Source: Hirsutella rhossiliensis (lineage: Eukaryota; Ascomycota; Sordariomycetes; Hypocreales; Ophiocordycipitaceae). From it: 64,000 nt of DNA. The position numbers and the translations under genes were made by a program. The stretch is from contig NW_025408679.1 of NCBI RefSeq assembly GCF_020360975.1, forward strand, positions 2,046,001-2,110,000, in the 5' to 3' direction. The notes below the pieces were generated by a model. The model had not been told where the DNA came from, did not search any database, and worked only from the letters and a program-made list of their open reading frames with translations. This document shows positions 44,775 to 54,581 of this stretch, piece by piece; position 1 is the first letter of the stretch, and each line of letters opens with the position of its first letter.

Positions 44775-45569
44775 GGCGAGGCCGTGTAGTGGACGAGCAA
44801 CGTTGCCGGAGCGAAGCTAGAAGCGGCGAGGTATAGGGGCAGGAGTGTTCCCTACCAATATGCCGTCTTAAGAGTTTAGTGTAGTAGGGAAGGGCTGGTG
44901 GCCGTGGTGTATAAGAGAAGTCAAAGGATCCTAAACGAAGACGCAACGTAGCGTTAGCGGTAGGCTAAGATAAGGAGCCTATATAAAGGAGGTCTATAAG
45001 ATGCGTATAGAGAAAAATGCGACAAGAGGAGAAGAGGAAACCTCGAAAGGCGGTCTAGTAAGACGTAGAGGGTTTTAAGACAAGCAGGACGCGCGAGGCT
45101 ATGTTCGAGGAGAAGGAGGCAGACTTATTCGCAACACGTAAGACATGGGTTCAAAATTCAGCAGGCGAGCGTCTAGGGGCGTACTGAGGCTTTGACCGAC
45201 AAGACCTAGATGACAAGAAGGGAAAGTGTACCATGCAAAGCACAGGCAAGAAGAGGCCGTCTCGGCGACCTACACGTAAGGACCGGCCGAGGCCGTATAG
45301 CCCGCCGCCTTTAGCGGCGGGCAATGGCGGGGGGGCTCGATAGCAAGGCGGCGCCGGTATAATGTAAAGAGCAGCGGCGGGAGGGCCCAGTCCGGAGCGG
45401 GTGACAGGGTAAGCCCGGCGCCAGAAGCCCGAGCAGCGCCGTACACAGGACCAGAGATCCGGCCGATCACAGCAGCGCCGGCACTCGGTCGCGGCGCCTC
45501 TCGGAGAGAGCAAGAAGAGGCGTCAAGGGAGGCGCCTCCGAGGCGAGGGCGGGGAAGACCGCCAGGACT
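44775..45569. other. Non-coding part of block B
   Basis: Counterpart of 32393-33449. Contains CCTATATAAAGGAGG (about 44970), the probable core promoter region of P3, and motifs shared with block A. Lacks the roughly 240-280-bp stretch present in A. No gene seen. Confidence 0.55.
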
Positions 45570-46400
45570 AGGGAAATGGAGGATCAGCGCAGGCCGAGTC
45601 GCGCCACGGGATATCCAGCCTCAGCCGACACCGAGTGCGGCGGGGCAGTGGCTGCCGCTGGGCCGGCCCAGCGCCGTCTCGGCCTCAGGGAAAAGCCAGC
45701 GCGCACCGAGAGAAATCCGGCCTCTGCCGTCGGCAGAGGCCGCCGGGCCTTCGCCGCCGCTGACGAGAAGTTCGGACGCTCCACGGGACATTCGGCCCCA
45801 GCCGACATGGAGGGCCGCCGGTCCTTCACTGCCGTCAAACGGGATAGGTTTAGCTGCAGCCTCGGCCGGAAGCCAGGGGGCTCCGCAGGATACCCGGCCC
45901 CAGCCGACATGGAGGGCCGCCGGGCCTTGGCCGCCGGCGACGAGAAGTTCGGTCGCCCCGCGGGACATTCGGCCTCAGCCGACATGGAGGGCCGCCGCTC
46001 CTTCACCGCCGTCGAGCGGGATAGGTTTGGCTTCAGCCTTGGCCGGAAGGCGGGGGGCTCCGCAGGATGTCCGGCCCCAGAGGAGAGCCGCCGGCCCGTC
46101 GCCCCGAGCCATCCAGTCCTGGCCGGCCAGTAGGGCCGAGGCTCTTGCCACAACTCCCGCCGCAGCCGGGCCGCTTGTTTCAGCATTGGCCGGAAGCCGG
46201 GGGGCTCCCCAGGATATCCGGCCCCAGCCGCCAAGGAGGGCCGCCGGTCCTTGGCCGCCGGCGACGAGAAGTTCGGACGTTCCGCGGGACATTCGGCCAC
46301 AGCCGACATGCAGGGCCGCCGCTCCTTCACCGCCGTCGAGCGGGATAGGCTTGGCTTCAGCCTTGGCCGGAAGCCAGCACCCGCCGCGAGCCATCCAGTC
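45570..46400. repeat. GC-rich tandem-type repeats, block B
   Basis: Same family as 33450-34020: GACGAGAAGTTCGG words alternating with GGGACATTCGGCC and GACATGGAGGGCCGCCG. The minus strand stays open for 248 codons (46330-45584) with recurring RRPSMSAGAGYPAEPPGF and ECPAERPNFSS segments. A repeat protein is possible, but composition alone can explain it. The array is cut at 46413 by the gypsy LTR. Confidence 0.75.
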
Positions 46401-46413
46401 CCGGCCGGCCAGC

Positions 46414-46712
46414 TGTCACGGCGAGCGAAAGGGGACTGCAGACAAAGCTAGCAAGATACTCTGTAACGAAAGAATACTAAGATGAAGAGGAAAGAAAACC
46501 ACATAACTCCTAACGCCGTGACCTCCTCATATCCTCCCTGTCGCTTCGGACCTGGATGACGGGGCTGCCCGTACCTACCGTCGGAGCTGCCCGTGCCCGG
46601 AGCTGCCCGTGCCCGGAGCTGCCCGTCCGCGGGTGCCGTGCCCGTCCGCGGTTTCCGTAGTAGTCCCCAGGTGTGTCACGGTAACCCAGGGGTCCCAGGT
46701 AGGGCCCTGACA
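46414..46712 (-). repeat. LTR of gypsy copy 2 (3' LTR)
   Basis: 299 bp. Differs from 16854-17152 essentially at one site (AAAGGGGACTGCAG here against AAAGGAGACTGCAG on the same strand in the other LTR). Confidence 0.92.
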
Positions 46713-46951
46713 CTACCCTCCTTCCGGAGAGCTCGCCCCGAGCTCTGACCAATGCCGTAATGCCAATACCCAGAGACATACCTACTTCGTTACCCGCCGC
46801 CGCCTCATTTTTGTGTTGTCTTGCCGTTGAGTCGGGGTCGTCATCTGGTGTGTCTAGGGCGACTTGGTCCGTCGCCGCTGCTTGATCCATGCAGCTAGGC
46901 GGCCCGGAGGGCCAGGCTTATCGGGGTGGGCGTTGTGGAAGTGTTGTAGGG

Positions 46952-49900
46952 CTAGCGGAGTGTTTTGAAGTTACTCGCTTGATACCAATCTGGGTCCGGG
47001 TCCCAACCCTTCCAACTAACCTGGTATTGCAGCTTTCCCTGGCAATCCTGGATGCAAGGACTTGGTCGATCTCCACTCGGATTCCCCTGTATGACTACCG
47101 GCGGGGCGGTTCGTAGGTCTGTCCTGGTACCGGATCCGAGGGCGCTTTAAGTAGTCGGCTAGCGTTAATAACCCGGTGGATTTTCATCGTTGGTGGTAGG
47201 TCCAATTCGAAAGCGTTTGGCCCCTTAGCCGATAAGACCCGAAACGGGCCTAGGTAGGGTTGATCAAGCCGTCACTCGGGCGTCCTGTTGACCAGTGTCC
47301 CTTTTCAGGTATACCAGGTCGCCTACCTCCCAGTCGACCTCCTACGGCGTTTATCCGCCTGCCGCTTGTATTCCGCCTGCTTGGTGAGTAGGGTTTCGCC
47401 CACCGGACCCCTCGGCGGCCCGGGAGGCGAACTGCTGCGCCGCTGTTCGCCCTAGCTGCTCTCTGGGGGCCGTCGCTGTGGTGGCGCCACGGACCAGTCG
47501 AACGACATTCGGGGTAAGTATCCCATCTCAAGCTCCGCAGGTGCTAGACCGATGCTCTCGTGTGGGTGGGTTGAGTGTGCGAAATCCAAGCAGGGAGCAT
47601 TTCGGACCAGTTATCCTGGTAGTAGTCTAGATAGGGACGGAGCTTTGTCTGTAGGAACTGGTTTATTATCTCGGTCTGACCGTCCGTCTGAGGATGTTCG
47701 GCCGTAGATAGCTTCATCTTCGTCCCCACGAGGCGACAAAGTTCGTTCCAAAAGCTCGAAATAAACTGCGGCCCGCGATCTGACGTAATGGTCTCCGGTG
47801 CGCCGTAGGTCCTCCAGATATGCTCGTAGAAAAGCCAGGCCATATCCTGCGCGGTACAGGTCGTATATGTCGGTAGGAGAACGTCCTCTTGCTCAACCGA
47901 CAGACCGTAACGAAGACCGCCGTATACCCCTTCTTGTCTCGTGGCATTGTCTTAAAGTCCATAGAGATGTGCTGCCAGGGGCGCTCCGGAATTGGCAGTG
48001 GCTGGAGTAGTCCTGCTGGTCGGAGGCGGGAGTCTTGGGACCGCTTGCAGTCCGCGCAGTTCGCGCAGTAACGGTCAATAAAACCTCCTATCCCGAGCCA
48101 GTAGTACCGTCTCGTTAAGATCTTCCTCATCTTATTCCGGCCGGGATGTGCCTGACTTCGCGGACGGTGCGCCTCGTGACAAAGGGCAGTCCGTAGGTTC
48201 GCCTCGTCGGGGACGACTAGTCGTCCATCGTAACAGAGGAGGCCACTCTGGACTTGGAACCGGGAGTCTGGTATCTCTGCTTGCTCCTTTCGGAGCGTAG
48301 CGAGGTGAAGCCCGGTTTGCCTGGAGGATCGCTTCGATAAGCTCGAATCCTTCCAGTAGGCACCCATCTCTAGAGTTTGGGGTCTCGGCTTGTCTTGCGG
48401 AACCGGGGTATATATGGCAATAGTAGGGTCGTCTCCGCCTGCGGCGCCTGCGGCTATAGCAGCCCTCCCGTCGTGCCCCTGCAAACTGAGTTGCTGGGAT
48501 TAGGATCTGCGAGCGGTTCAACTCCTTGAGCGCCTTCTGTAACTGCACGTCCTGGGCCTTGCGGGAAAGAGCGTCGGCGACGACGTTTTGCTTGCCCGGG
48601 CGATAGTGGATTTCGAATCCGACCATAGCAAGGGTCTCGATCCATCGAGCTTGCCGTGCGTTTAGCATCCTCTTTGTAGCGAAGTACTGGAGGCTTGGTG
48701 GTCGGTGAAGATCTTGATGACTCCGGGAGCGACTAGGATACAAGGGGCATCCATTCCTTCAGGCACACGATAATAGCCAGGAGCTCCTTATCGTGTATCT
48801 CATAGTTACACTCCGCTGCGTTCATCGTTTTCGTAAGGAACGAGACCGGGTGCCATTGTCCATCGTCCGCTAGTTGTGAGCACGCCCGCGATAACCCCAT
48901 CCGACGCGTCAGTCTCTAGCTTCGTCTCGCGGTCCTCTATGAAGTGGACGAGGACTGGCGCGGTAGTTAGAGCTGTCTTTAGGGTCTCGAAGGCCTCAAG
49001 GCACCGGTCGTCGAAATCCCACCTACTCTCCCTGTCAAGCGGTTTAGGGTCGGCAGATTCTACCGTAGTTACGGATAAACCGACGGTAGAAGTTGCAGAA
49101 TCCGAGGAAGGACTGCAGCTCTTTTTTGCATCGTGGGGTCTGCCAGGTCAGGATAGCCGAGACTTTCCTAGGGTCGACGGAGATACCATCCGTACTAATA
49201 ATAAACCCAAGGAAATCCGTCTTTGTGACACCGAATTCGCATTTCTTGATGTCTACTTGAAGACCCGCTTCCCGAAGTCGCTCTAGAACGAGCCGTACGT
49301 TTCGCATATGTTCCTTCTTATCTTCGGAGAACACGAGGATATCATCGAGGTAGGCCGTACAGAAAGAGTCGAGGTAGTCCCAAAGGGTCGTGTTAATAAA
49401 CCGTTGGAACGTACTAGGCCCGTTGCATAACCCGAAGGGAAGGACCTTGTAGTGGAACTGGCCGTAACGCGTGCGGAAGGCGGTTAGTTCGACTGAATCC
49501 GGTTCGAGCCGGATCCGGTGGAACGCCTGCCTAATATCTAGCTTCGTAAATATCTTCGCCTTCGCAATGCGGTCTAGGGTCTCGCTAATAAGAGGATAGG
49601 GTACCGATCCTTCTTAGTTAGCTGATTGAGTTCGGAAATCTACGCAAAACGCAGCTTGCCATCCTTCTTTTTGCAAAACAGACAGGATCCGAACTGTGCG
49701 CTGCTTGGCTCAATGAAGCCCTTCTGGAGACTATCCTGTAAATACTCCTTCATAGTCTCCAGCTGTTCGCGGTTAAGGCTGTACAATGGGTGCGTTCGTA
49801 ACGCAGCAGGCCCTGTTAGTTCGATCTTATGGTCTACCCTGGGCGGGACGGAGGCATCCTATTGCTGTCCTCGCGGGAGAACACGTCGGCTAGGTCTGCG

Positions 49901-50890
49901 AGCTCTGGAGGTAGCTTTTCTGCGAGGAAACGGTCGTCCTCGTCCTGTTGGTTATCCTGCTCGCCCCTTTCCCCGAGCGCCTTATCGATCATGTGAAGGT
50001 TGAGGAAAGTCACATCTTCGTAGGCATGCCGATGGTCCTTCCTGCGACGGATACCTGCGTGGAATGCTGGTGCCGAAATCATCAGTATATCGAGATCCTG
50101 CGCCCTCCGTTGGTACCGTGGCCTGATATCCTTCTGGCAGGGTCTCTCCACTCGATGCCCGCCAGTGCTCGGTTCATCTTCCCAGGTCATCCCCTCGATG
50201 AGTAGAGTACCGTGGACGATGTTGCCGTGGGCCGATGGTGCTCGTGGCCCTGTTGGTTCCTGTATCGCGGGAGAGATCTGGATGATATGGGCCGCGCCGT
50301 CTTCTTCCTGGTCCTGTCTTTCTGCTTCTTCCCAAAGGTGGTCTCGCCGCTCTACGTCGGCCTGAACTCGTAGGAAACTGGCTTCGGGTACATAAGACGA
50401 GAAGCCTTAAGTGCAATATCCGGGATCCAGTCCCTCTGGGCTTCCAGCTCAGGAGGGAAGATAAGGCGACGACGGCGGCAGTCGAGACGGATATCGAAAT
50501 GGCTCAAGAACATAAGTCCTACGATCAGGTGGAAATCGTTCCTCGTCCCTAGGTCGGCCTCAAGGATCGGTTGATCGCGGAAAGTCCGCCCCTGGAGCTG
50601 GAAGTCTGCTTGGATAGAAGAAGTGATACACTGAGCACGACCATCAATTCCCTTAATATAACGCGGCGCTGTATAGCTGCGTCTAGGGAGGTCGAGTCGT
50701 TTAGCTGCTGGCTTTGTTAGGCGTGAGTTGCCTAATAGCCACGTTTGTGCTCCGGTATCCACAAGGATGCGTACTGAGATAGCGAGACCATGTTTGCGAA
50801 TCGTGCTATTAATCACAAAACTAGGACCGCCAATTAAGTGATCAATTGTCGATAAGTTCAAGTTCTCAGTAAGCTTGCGAATACTTAGGA
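46952..50890 (-). pseudogene. Pol polyprotein of gypsy copy 2
   Basis: Same domain order as copy 1, read right to left: protease VDTGAQTWLLG (about 50750), RT with YLDDILVFSED (about 49345-49320), RNase H (about 48900-48550), integrase zinc domain (about 48200-48050), integrase core ITSDRGPQFISSFW (about 47770), and chromodomain ending at 46952. It shares the CCCTAA stop after NYGRICRP and the downstream AGGGAG shift with copy 1. It has the full CCC in the RT PFGLCNGP motif where copy 1 has CC. It carries its own extra breaks (for example about 48460, 49610). Confidence 0.87.
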
Positions 50891-50919
50891 TATAGCCTGT
50901 GCGGGAGCCTTTGCTCAGG

Positions 50920-52570
50920 CTATGGCATTTCCGCCACCTCGGACTCCTCATCTTGATCGTCCTGCGACTCGCTACCTTCGCTGTCCGATCCTTCCAATAA
51001 CGCTCTCAGTTGGTCGTTTACCGTCCCCACTGCCGCCACAAGTGCGGCCACTCGTGGGGATCCTTTGTCGGACAGACGGCAGCCTGATGGCCCGGTCTTT
51101 TGCAAACGAAACAGTTCCCCTTAAAGGTACCATCAGACGGCAACGTGGTAGTCGGCGGAGTCGAGGGTCGCTGGGCCCGTAACTCGGTTTGGGGAGCGAA
51201 TCGGACTGCCTTTGACCGAGGAGGCGGATTATTCCTCGGTCTGGGGTCGGTATCCTAGTCTTCGCAACCTCCTCTCGGTCCTCCTTCAGTCCCTCTAACG
51301 CGTCAACCTGGACAAGATACCGGGCAGTCATCCGGTCACGATATTGAGCAAACGTAAGCTCCTCGTACCGCTCGTAGATATCTTGGCTGTTTAGGCGGAT
51401 CCGACCGGTGAGCTTCTTGTGAAGCTCTGTGATCCGGTCTCGGTCATGGAGTCCTGCTTTTGTCGCAAGGGTTACGAACTTCGCTGCGAAGTCGATAAAG
51501 GACTCCCCTTGTTTCATTTTCAGGCTATCCAGCCGCTGCCTCGCCTCCCACTTGTGGCTCTTGTTATCGTAAACTGACCCAAGGAGCTCGAAGATCTGAC
51601 CCACGGATCTGATCTCCAGGTCGTCCTGTTTCGCGAGGTAGGGCGCTAGGACCTCGTGCGCTTGTCCCTTGATAAGGGTCGCGATCCACGTAATCCTAGC
51701 GAATTCGTCGGGAAAGAAGTAGGCGTTTAATTCCATCTTCCGCTCCACTGCTGCCTTCCAGTCAGCGTAACGCGGATTCGATCCATTGTCCAAGGGCTCC
51801 GGGTCCTTGATCTTGATTGTATTGTGCCGGGTCCGGGCTGTGGACGTAGTCGACGATGGCGCCTGCGAGGGGGTTCGTTCTTCAGACGGGGGAGATGGCG
51901 TGAGGTCGTGGGGTGTGTGGTGCTCCTGAGGGGGCCCGGGGGTATCCTGTCGGAGCGCCCCAGAGTCTTTGATGCCTGCATAGCTCGCCTCGATCGCACG
52001 GATCTGGTCCGTGTAATCCATAAGATCTTGCTGGCGAGCTCAGCCTGACGGCCTAGCTCCTTCTGGTTCGCGAGGGCTCGTTCGAGGATCTGACGGGCAA
52101 CCTTCTCTCGGGTGCTGGACCGTTCGACCGTCCAACGAAGTAACTGTAACGCCGCGTTACGTTCGTTGACTAAGTGTTGCAGTTCCTAGCAAGGCCCTCA
52201 TGTTTCGCATTTGCGATGACGCTTTTCACCCAGGCCGCGTCTAGGGTCCCGCTCGTGCGGCCTGTCTTTGCTGTAAAGGGGGTAGGGTTCTCCTGCGCGG
52301 CAAGGACGGTGTGTGCGAACTGCTGGACGAGGTCCTGGTCGGAATCCGTAAGGAGGAGCTCGTGCAAGTCTGTTGTCAGTTTCTGGGGGACCTGGAAGTC
52401 GCGGCCCACTCTAGCCGTCTCTTCTAACGGTCTCTGCATTGTCGTTCGTCCCTCAAGTAGGGATCAGGTTGTCTCTCGTTCTTCTGACTAGCCATCTGTA
52501 CTTCGATGCAGTCGTGGTCGTCGGCGGGCCCGTCTAGGCTGGCCGGAGTCTCGCTCGTCGTAGGAGCCAT
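50920..52570 (-). pseudogene. Gag polyprotein of gypsy copy 2
   Basis: Starts MAPTTSETPASLDGPADD at 52570 and stays open past the point where copy 1 breaks. The long frame 52021-50972 covers the capsid-like region (IKGQAHEVLAPYLAKQ, ELLGSVYDNKSHKWEARQ). The zinc knuckle CFVCKRPGHQAAVC lies near 51110-51070. Breaks occur near 52465, 52190, 52040, 51260 and 51125. Together the two copies show most of an intact gag, each broken in different places. Confidence 0.85.
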
Positions 52571-52745
52571 CGTACGCGTACTAGCGGACGGAAGATCAGT
52601 TTCTAACTGATATCCTTGGAATCTTCCACGTAGGGTAAGGGGTGCCGGGTGTGCGGCGTGACCGGCGGCAATAACCACTTAGCGCAATTGGCAGAGCAAT
52701 TAACGCAAATGGGTATTGGGGTCGGTAAGGGCGATCTTAGTATTA

Positions 52746-53042
52746 TGTCACGGCGAGCGAAAGGAGACTGCAGACAAAGCTAGCAAGATACTCTGTAACG
52801 AAAGAATACTAAGATGAAGAGGAAAGAAAACCATAACTCCTAACGCCGTGACCTCCTCATATCCTCCCTGTCGCTTCGGACCTGGATGACGGGGCTGCCC
52901 GTACCTACCGTCGGAGCTGCCCGTGCCCGGAGCTGCCCGTGCCCGGAGCTGCCCGTCCGCGGGTGCCGTGCCCGTCCGCGGTTTCCGTAGTAGTCCCCAG
53001 GTGTGTCACGGTAACCCAGGGGTCCCAGGTAGGGCCCTGACA
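52746..53042 (-). repeat. LTR of gypsy copy 2 (5' LTR)
   Basis: 297 bp. Lacks 2 bases of GTTATGTGG relative to the other LTRs and is otherwise like 16854-17152, including the AAAGGAGACTGCAG variant. Confidence 0.92.
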
Positions 53043-53047
53043 ATTTG
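53043..53047. other. Target-site duplication half (ATTTG)
   Basis: Partner of 17153-17157; the Helitron reading frame is restored when one copy is removed. Confidence 0.85.
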
Positions 53048-54245
53048 CAGGTCACTGATACCGAATTGAATGCTCTGCAGTCCCGATTTCTTGATGGGAC
53101 CCCTAACCCTGAGCGCATGACTGATCTGGAGTATATGCCGCGTAGCGCGCAGGCTCACCACCAGATGCCACTGCCTTCCATTCGCAGGACCCCTATCGAC
53201 GAATTCAACCGTTCTCAGCCGCTTTTATCGCTTGCGTTCCCTACCCTCTACCCCGACGGCAAGGCCGACTTCGTGGAGCCTCGCCTACGGAGCATCACGT
53301 ACCAGGACTACCTTGCCCACGCGATGAGATGGCATGACGGACGTTTTGCCCGCCATAAGACGTGGCCTTTCGTCGCCCTCAACACGATGTTACGTGCGCA
53401 GGTCCGAAAGAGAAGTGACTACTTCGTCAAGCAACGCGACAGCCGCCGTCAACCCCTTACACGCGCCGACCTAGAGGAAGCGATGGCTGGGCCTGACGAG
53501 CCGGAGGCTCAGGCGCTGATCCAGTCAATCACGCGCCAAGCCGCGGTAATCAGGGGCACCCGGCCATATTGGTATAAGCAAAGGAAGGAATTGGAAGCAT
53601 ACGCCTATAATTTAGGCAAGCCTGGCCTTTTCGCTACTGCAAGTGCAGCCGATTACCACTGGGAATCCCTATACCGTCATATGCCTCGATTTGACGAGTG
53701 GCAAGCAGCTCCTGAGGCGGCGCGGATGGCTCTATCCCGGCAACTGCTACGAGACAACGCCCATATTGCTGCTTACCACTTCTATAAACGTTATACGCTG
53801 TTTAGGACTATTGTCCTGAAGCAGAAGTTCAACCTAACGGACTCTTGGGGCCGCTACGAGTGGCAGGGCAGGGGTTCCAGTCACCACCACCCTATATTGG
53901 CTAAGTGGCCACCCAGACTTAGATCCTGATAACGACCGGTCCCGGGAGCAATTCGCCCGCATCTGGGGATATCACGTATCTGCCATTAACCCAGAGCCAC
54001 AGCGAATACAGGCGCCTGGGAAGGGAATCCTGATCGGTACTCTATTGGAACATCCCCTTACCGTTCAGTTTCTATCGATGGTAATCAACCGCGTGCAACG
54101 CCACCGCTGCAACAACTACTGCATGCAGGTCAATAAGCATACCAAGCAGGTGGAGTGCCGCTTTGGATTTCCTCACGGCCAGCGCCTACTAGCCTCCCTT
54201 GACAAGGTTCCTCACTCTAAACACTGGTATCCGAGGGTTTGCTGA
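53043..54245 (+). pseudogene. Helitron Rep-helicase gene, middle part (continues 17153-18566)
   Basis: Begins at the LTR edge with ATTTGCAGGTCACTG, giving QVTDTELNALQSRFLDGTPN directly after ...ASAIPNL encoded at 17153. Next come FPTLYPDGKADF, the Helitron N-domain signature, and TWPFVALNTMLRAQV, to about 53925. A frame change follows, then WGYHVSAINPEPQR, EHPLTVQFLSMVINR and ECRFGFPHGQRL. It stops at WYPRVC (TGA 54243-54245), before the Rep tyrosine and helicase domains, which are absent. Downstream sequence is a palindrome and a Crypton, so the rest was probably lost or displaced by that insertion. Confidence 0.85.
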
Positions 54246-54281
54246 GCGCCGCTGATCTGGTCGGGTGGGGCAATCCGAGAA

Positions 54282-54389
54282 TCAGCGACCAGGCGGGCCA
54301 ATCGTATCTGCGGATATCCACCCCACCCGAACGGCGCGCGCCGTGGATATACGCAGATATCGGTGCCCCCCGCTGATTGCGTCGCTGAT
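54282..54389. repeat. Imperfect palindrome of about 108 bp
   Basis: Outer arms AATCAGCGAC (54282-54291) and GTCGCTGATT (54380-54389) are exact complements. Inner arms TATCTGCGGATATCCAC (54305-54321) and GTGGATATACGCAGATA (54343-54359) pair with one mismatch around a GGCGCGCGCC-containing centre. Sits between the truncated Helitron and the Crypton. Confidence 0.8.
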
Positions 54390-54581
54390 TCGATGGAGAA
54401 GCCGCTATTCACGTTCGCTACGGCGCCCTGTCCACTGGAATTTTAGCGGGCGACCCGACCAGGCGGTGCGCATCGTGATCGCTAGATAGGGCATCTCTCG
54501 TCGCCGCGCGCCACCCCGCTCCAACCCGGACTGGTGGTCACTCGCAGGCTTGCCTTGGTCTTCCCCGTCACGATATATCCC

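Larger units (their letters stand above)
46414..53042 (-). mobile_element. Ty3/gypsy LTR retrotransposon with chromodomain (copy 2)
   Basis: A 6629-bp inverted copy of 10521-17152, with near-identity by eye and LTRs of 299 bp (46414-46712) and 297 bp (52746-53042). Its outer right flank is ATTTG, the complement of the CAAAT beyond copy 1. Its left flank CCAGC lies in the GC-rich repeat and is not duplicated at 53043. Several ORFs broken in copy 1 are longer here. Confidence 0.93.
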
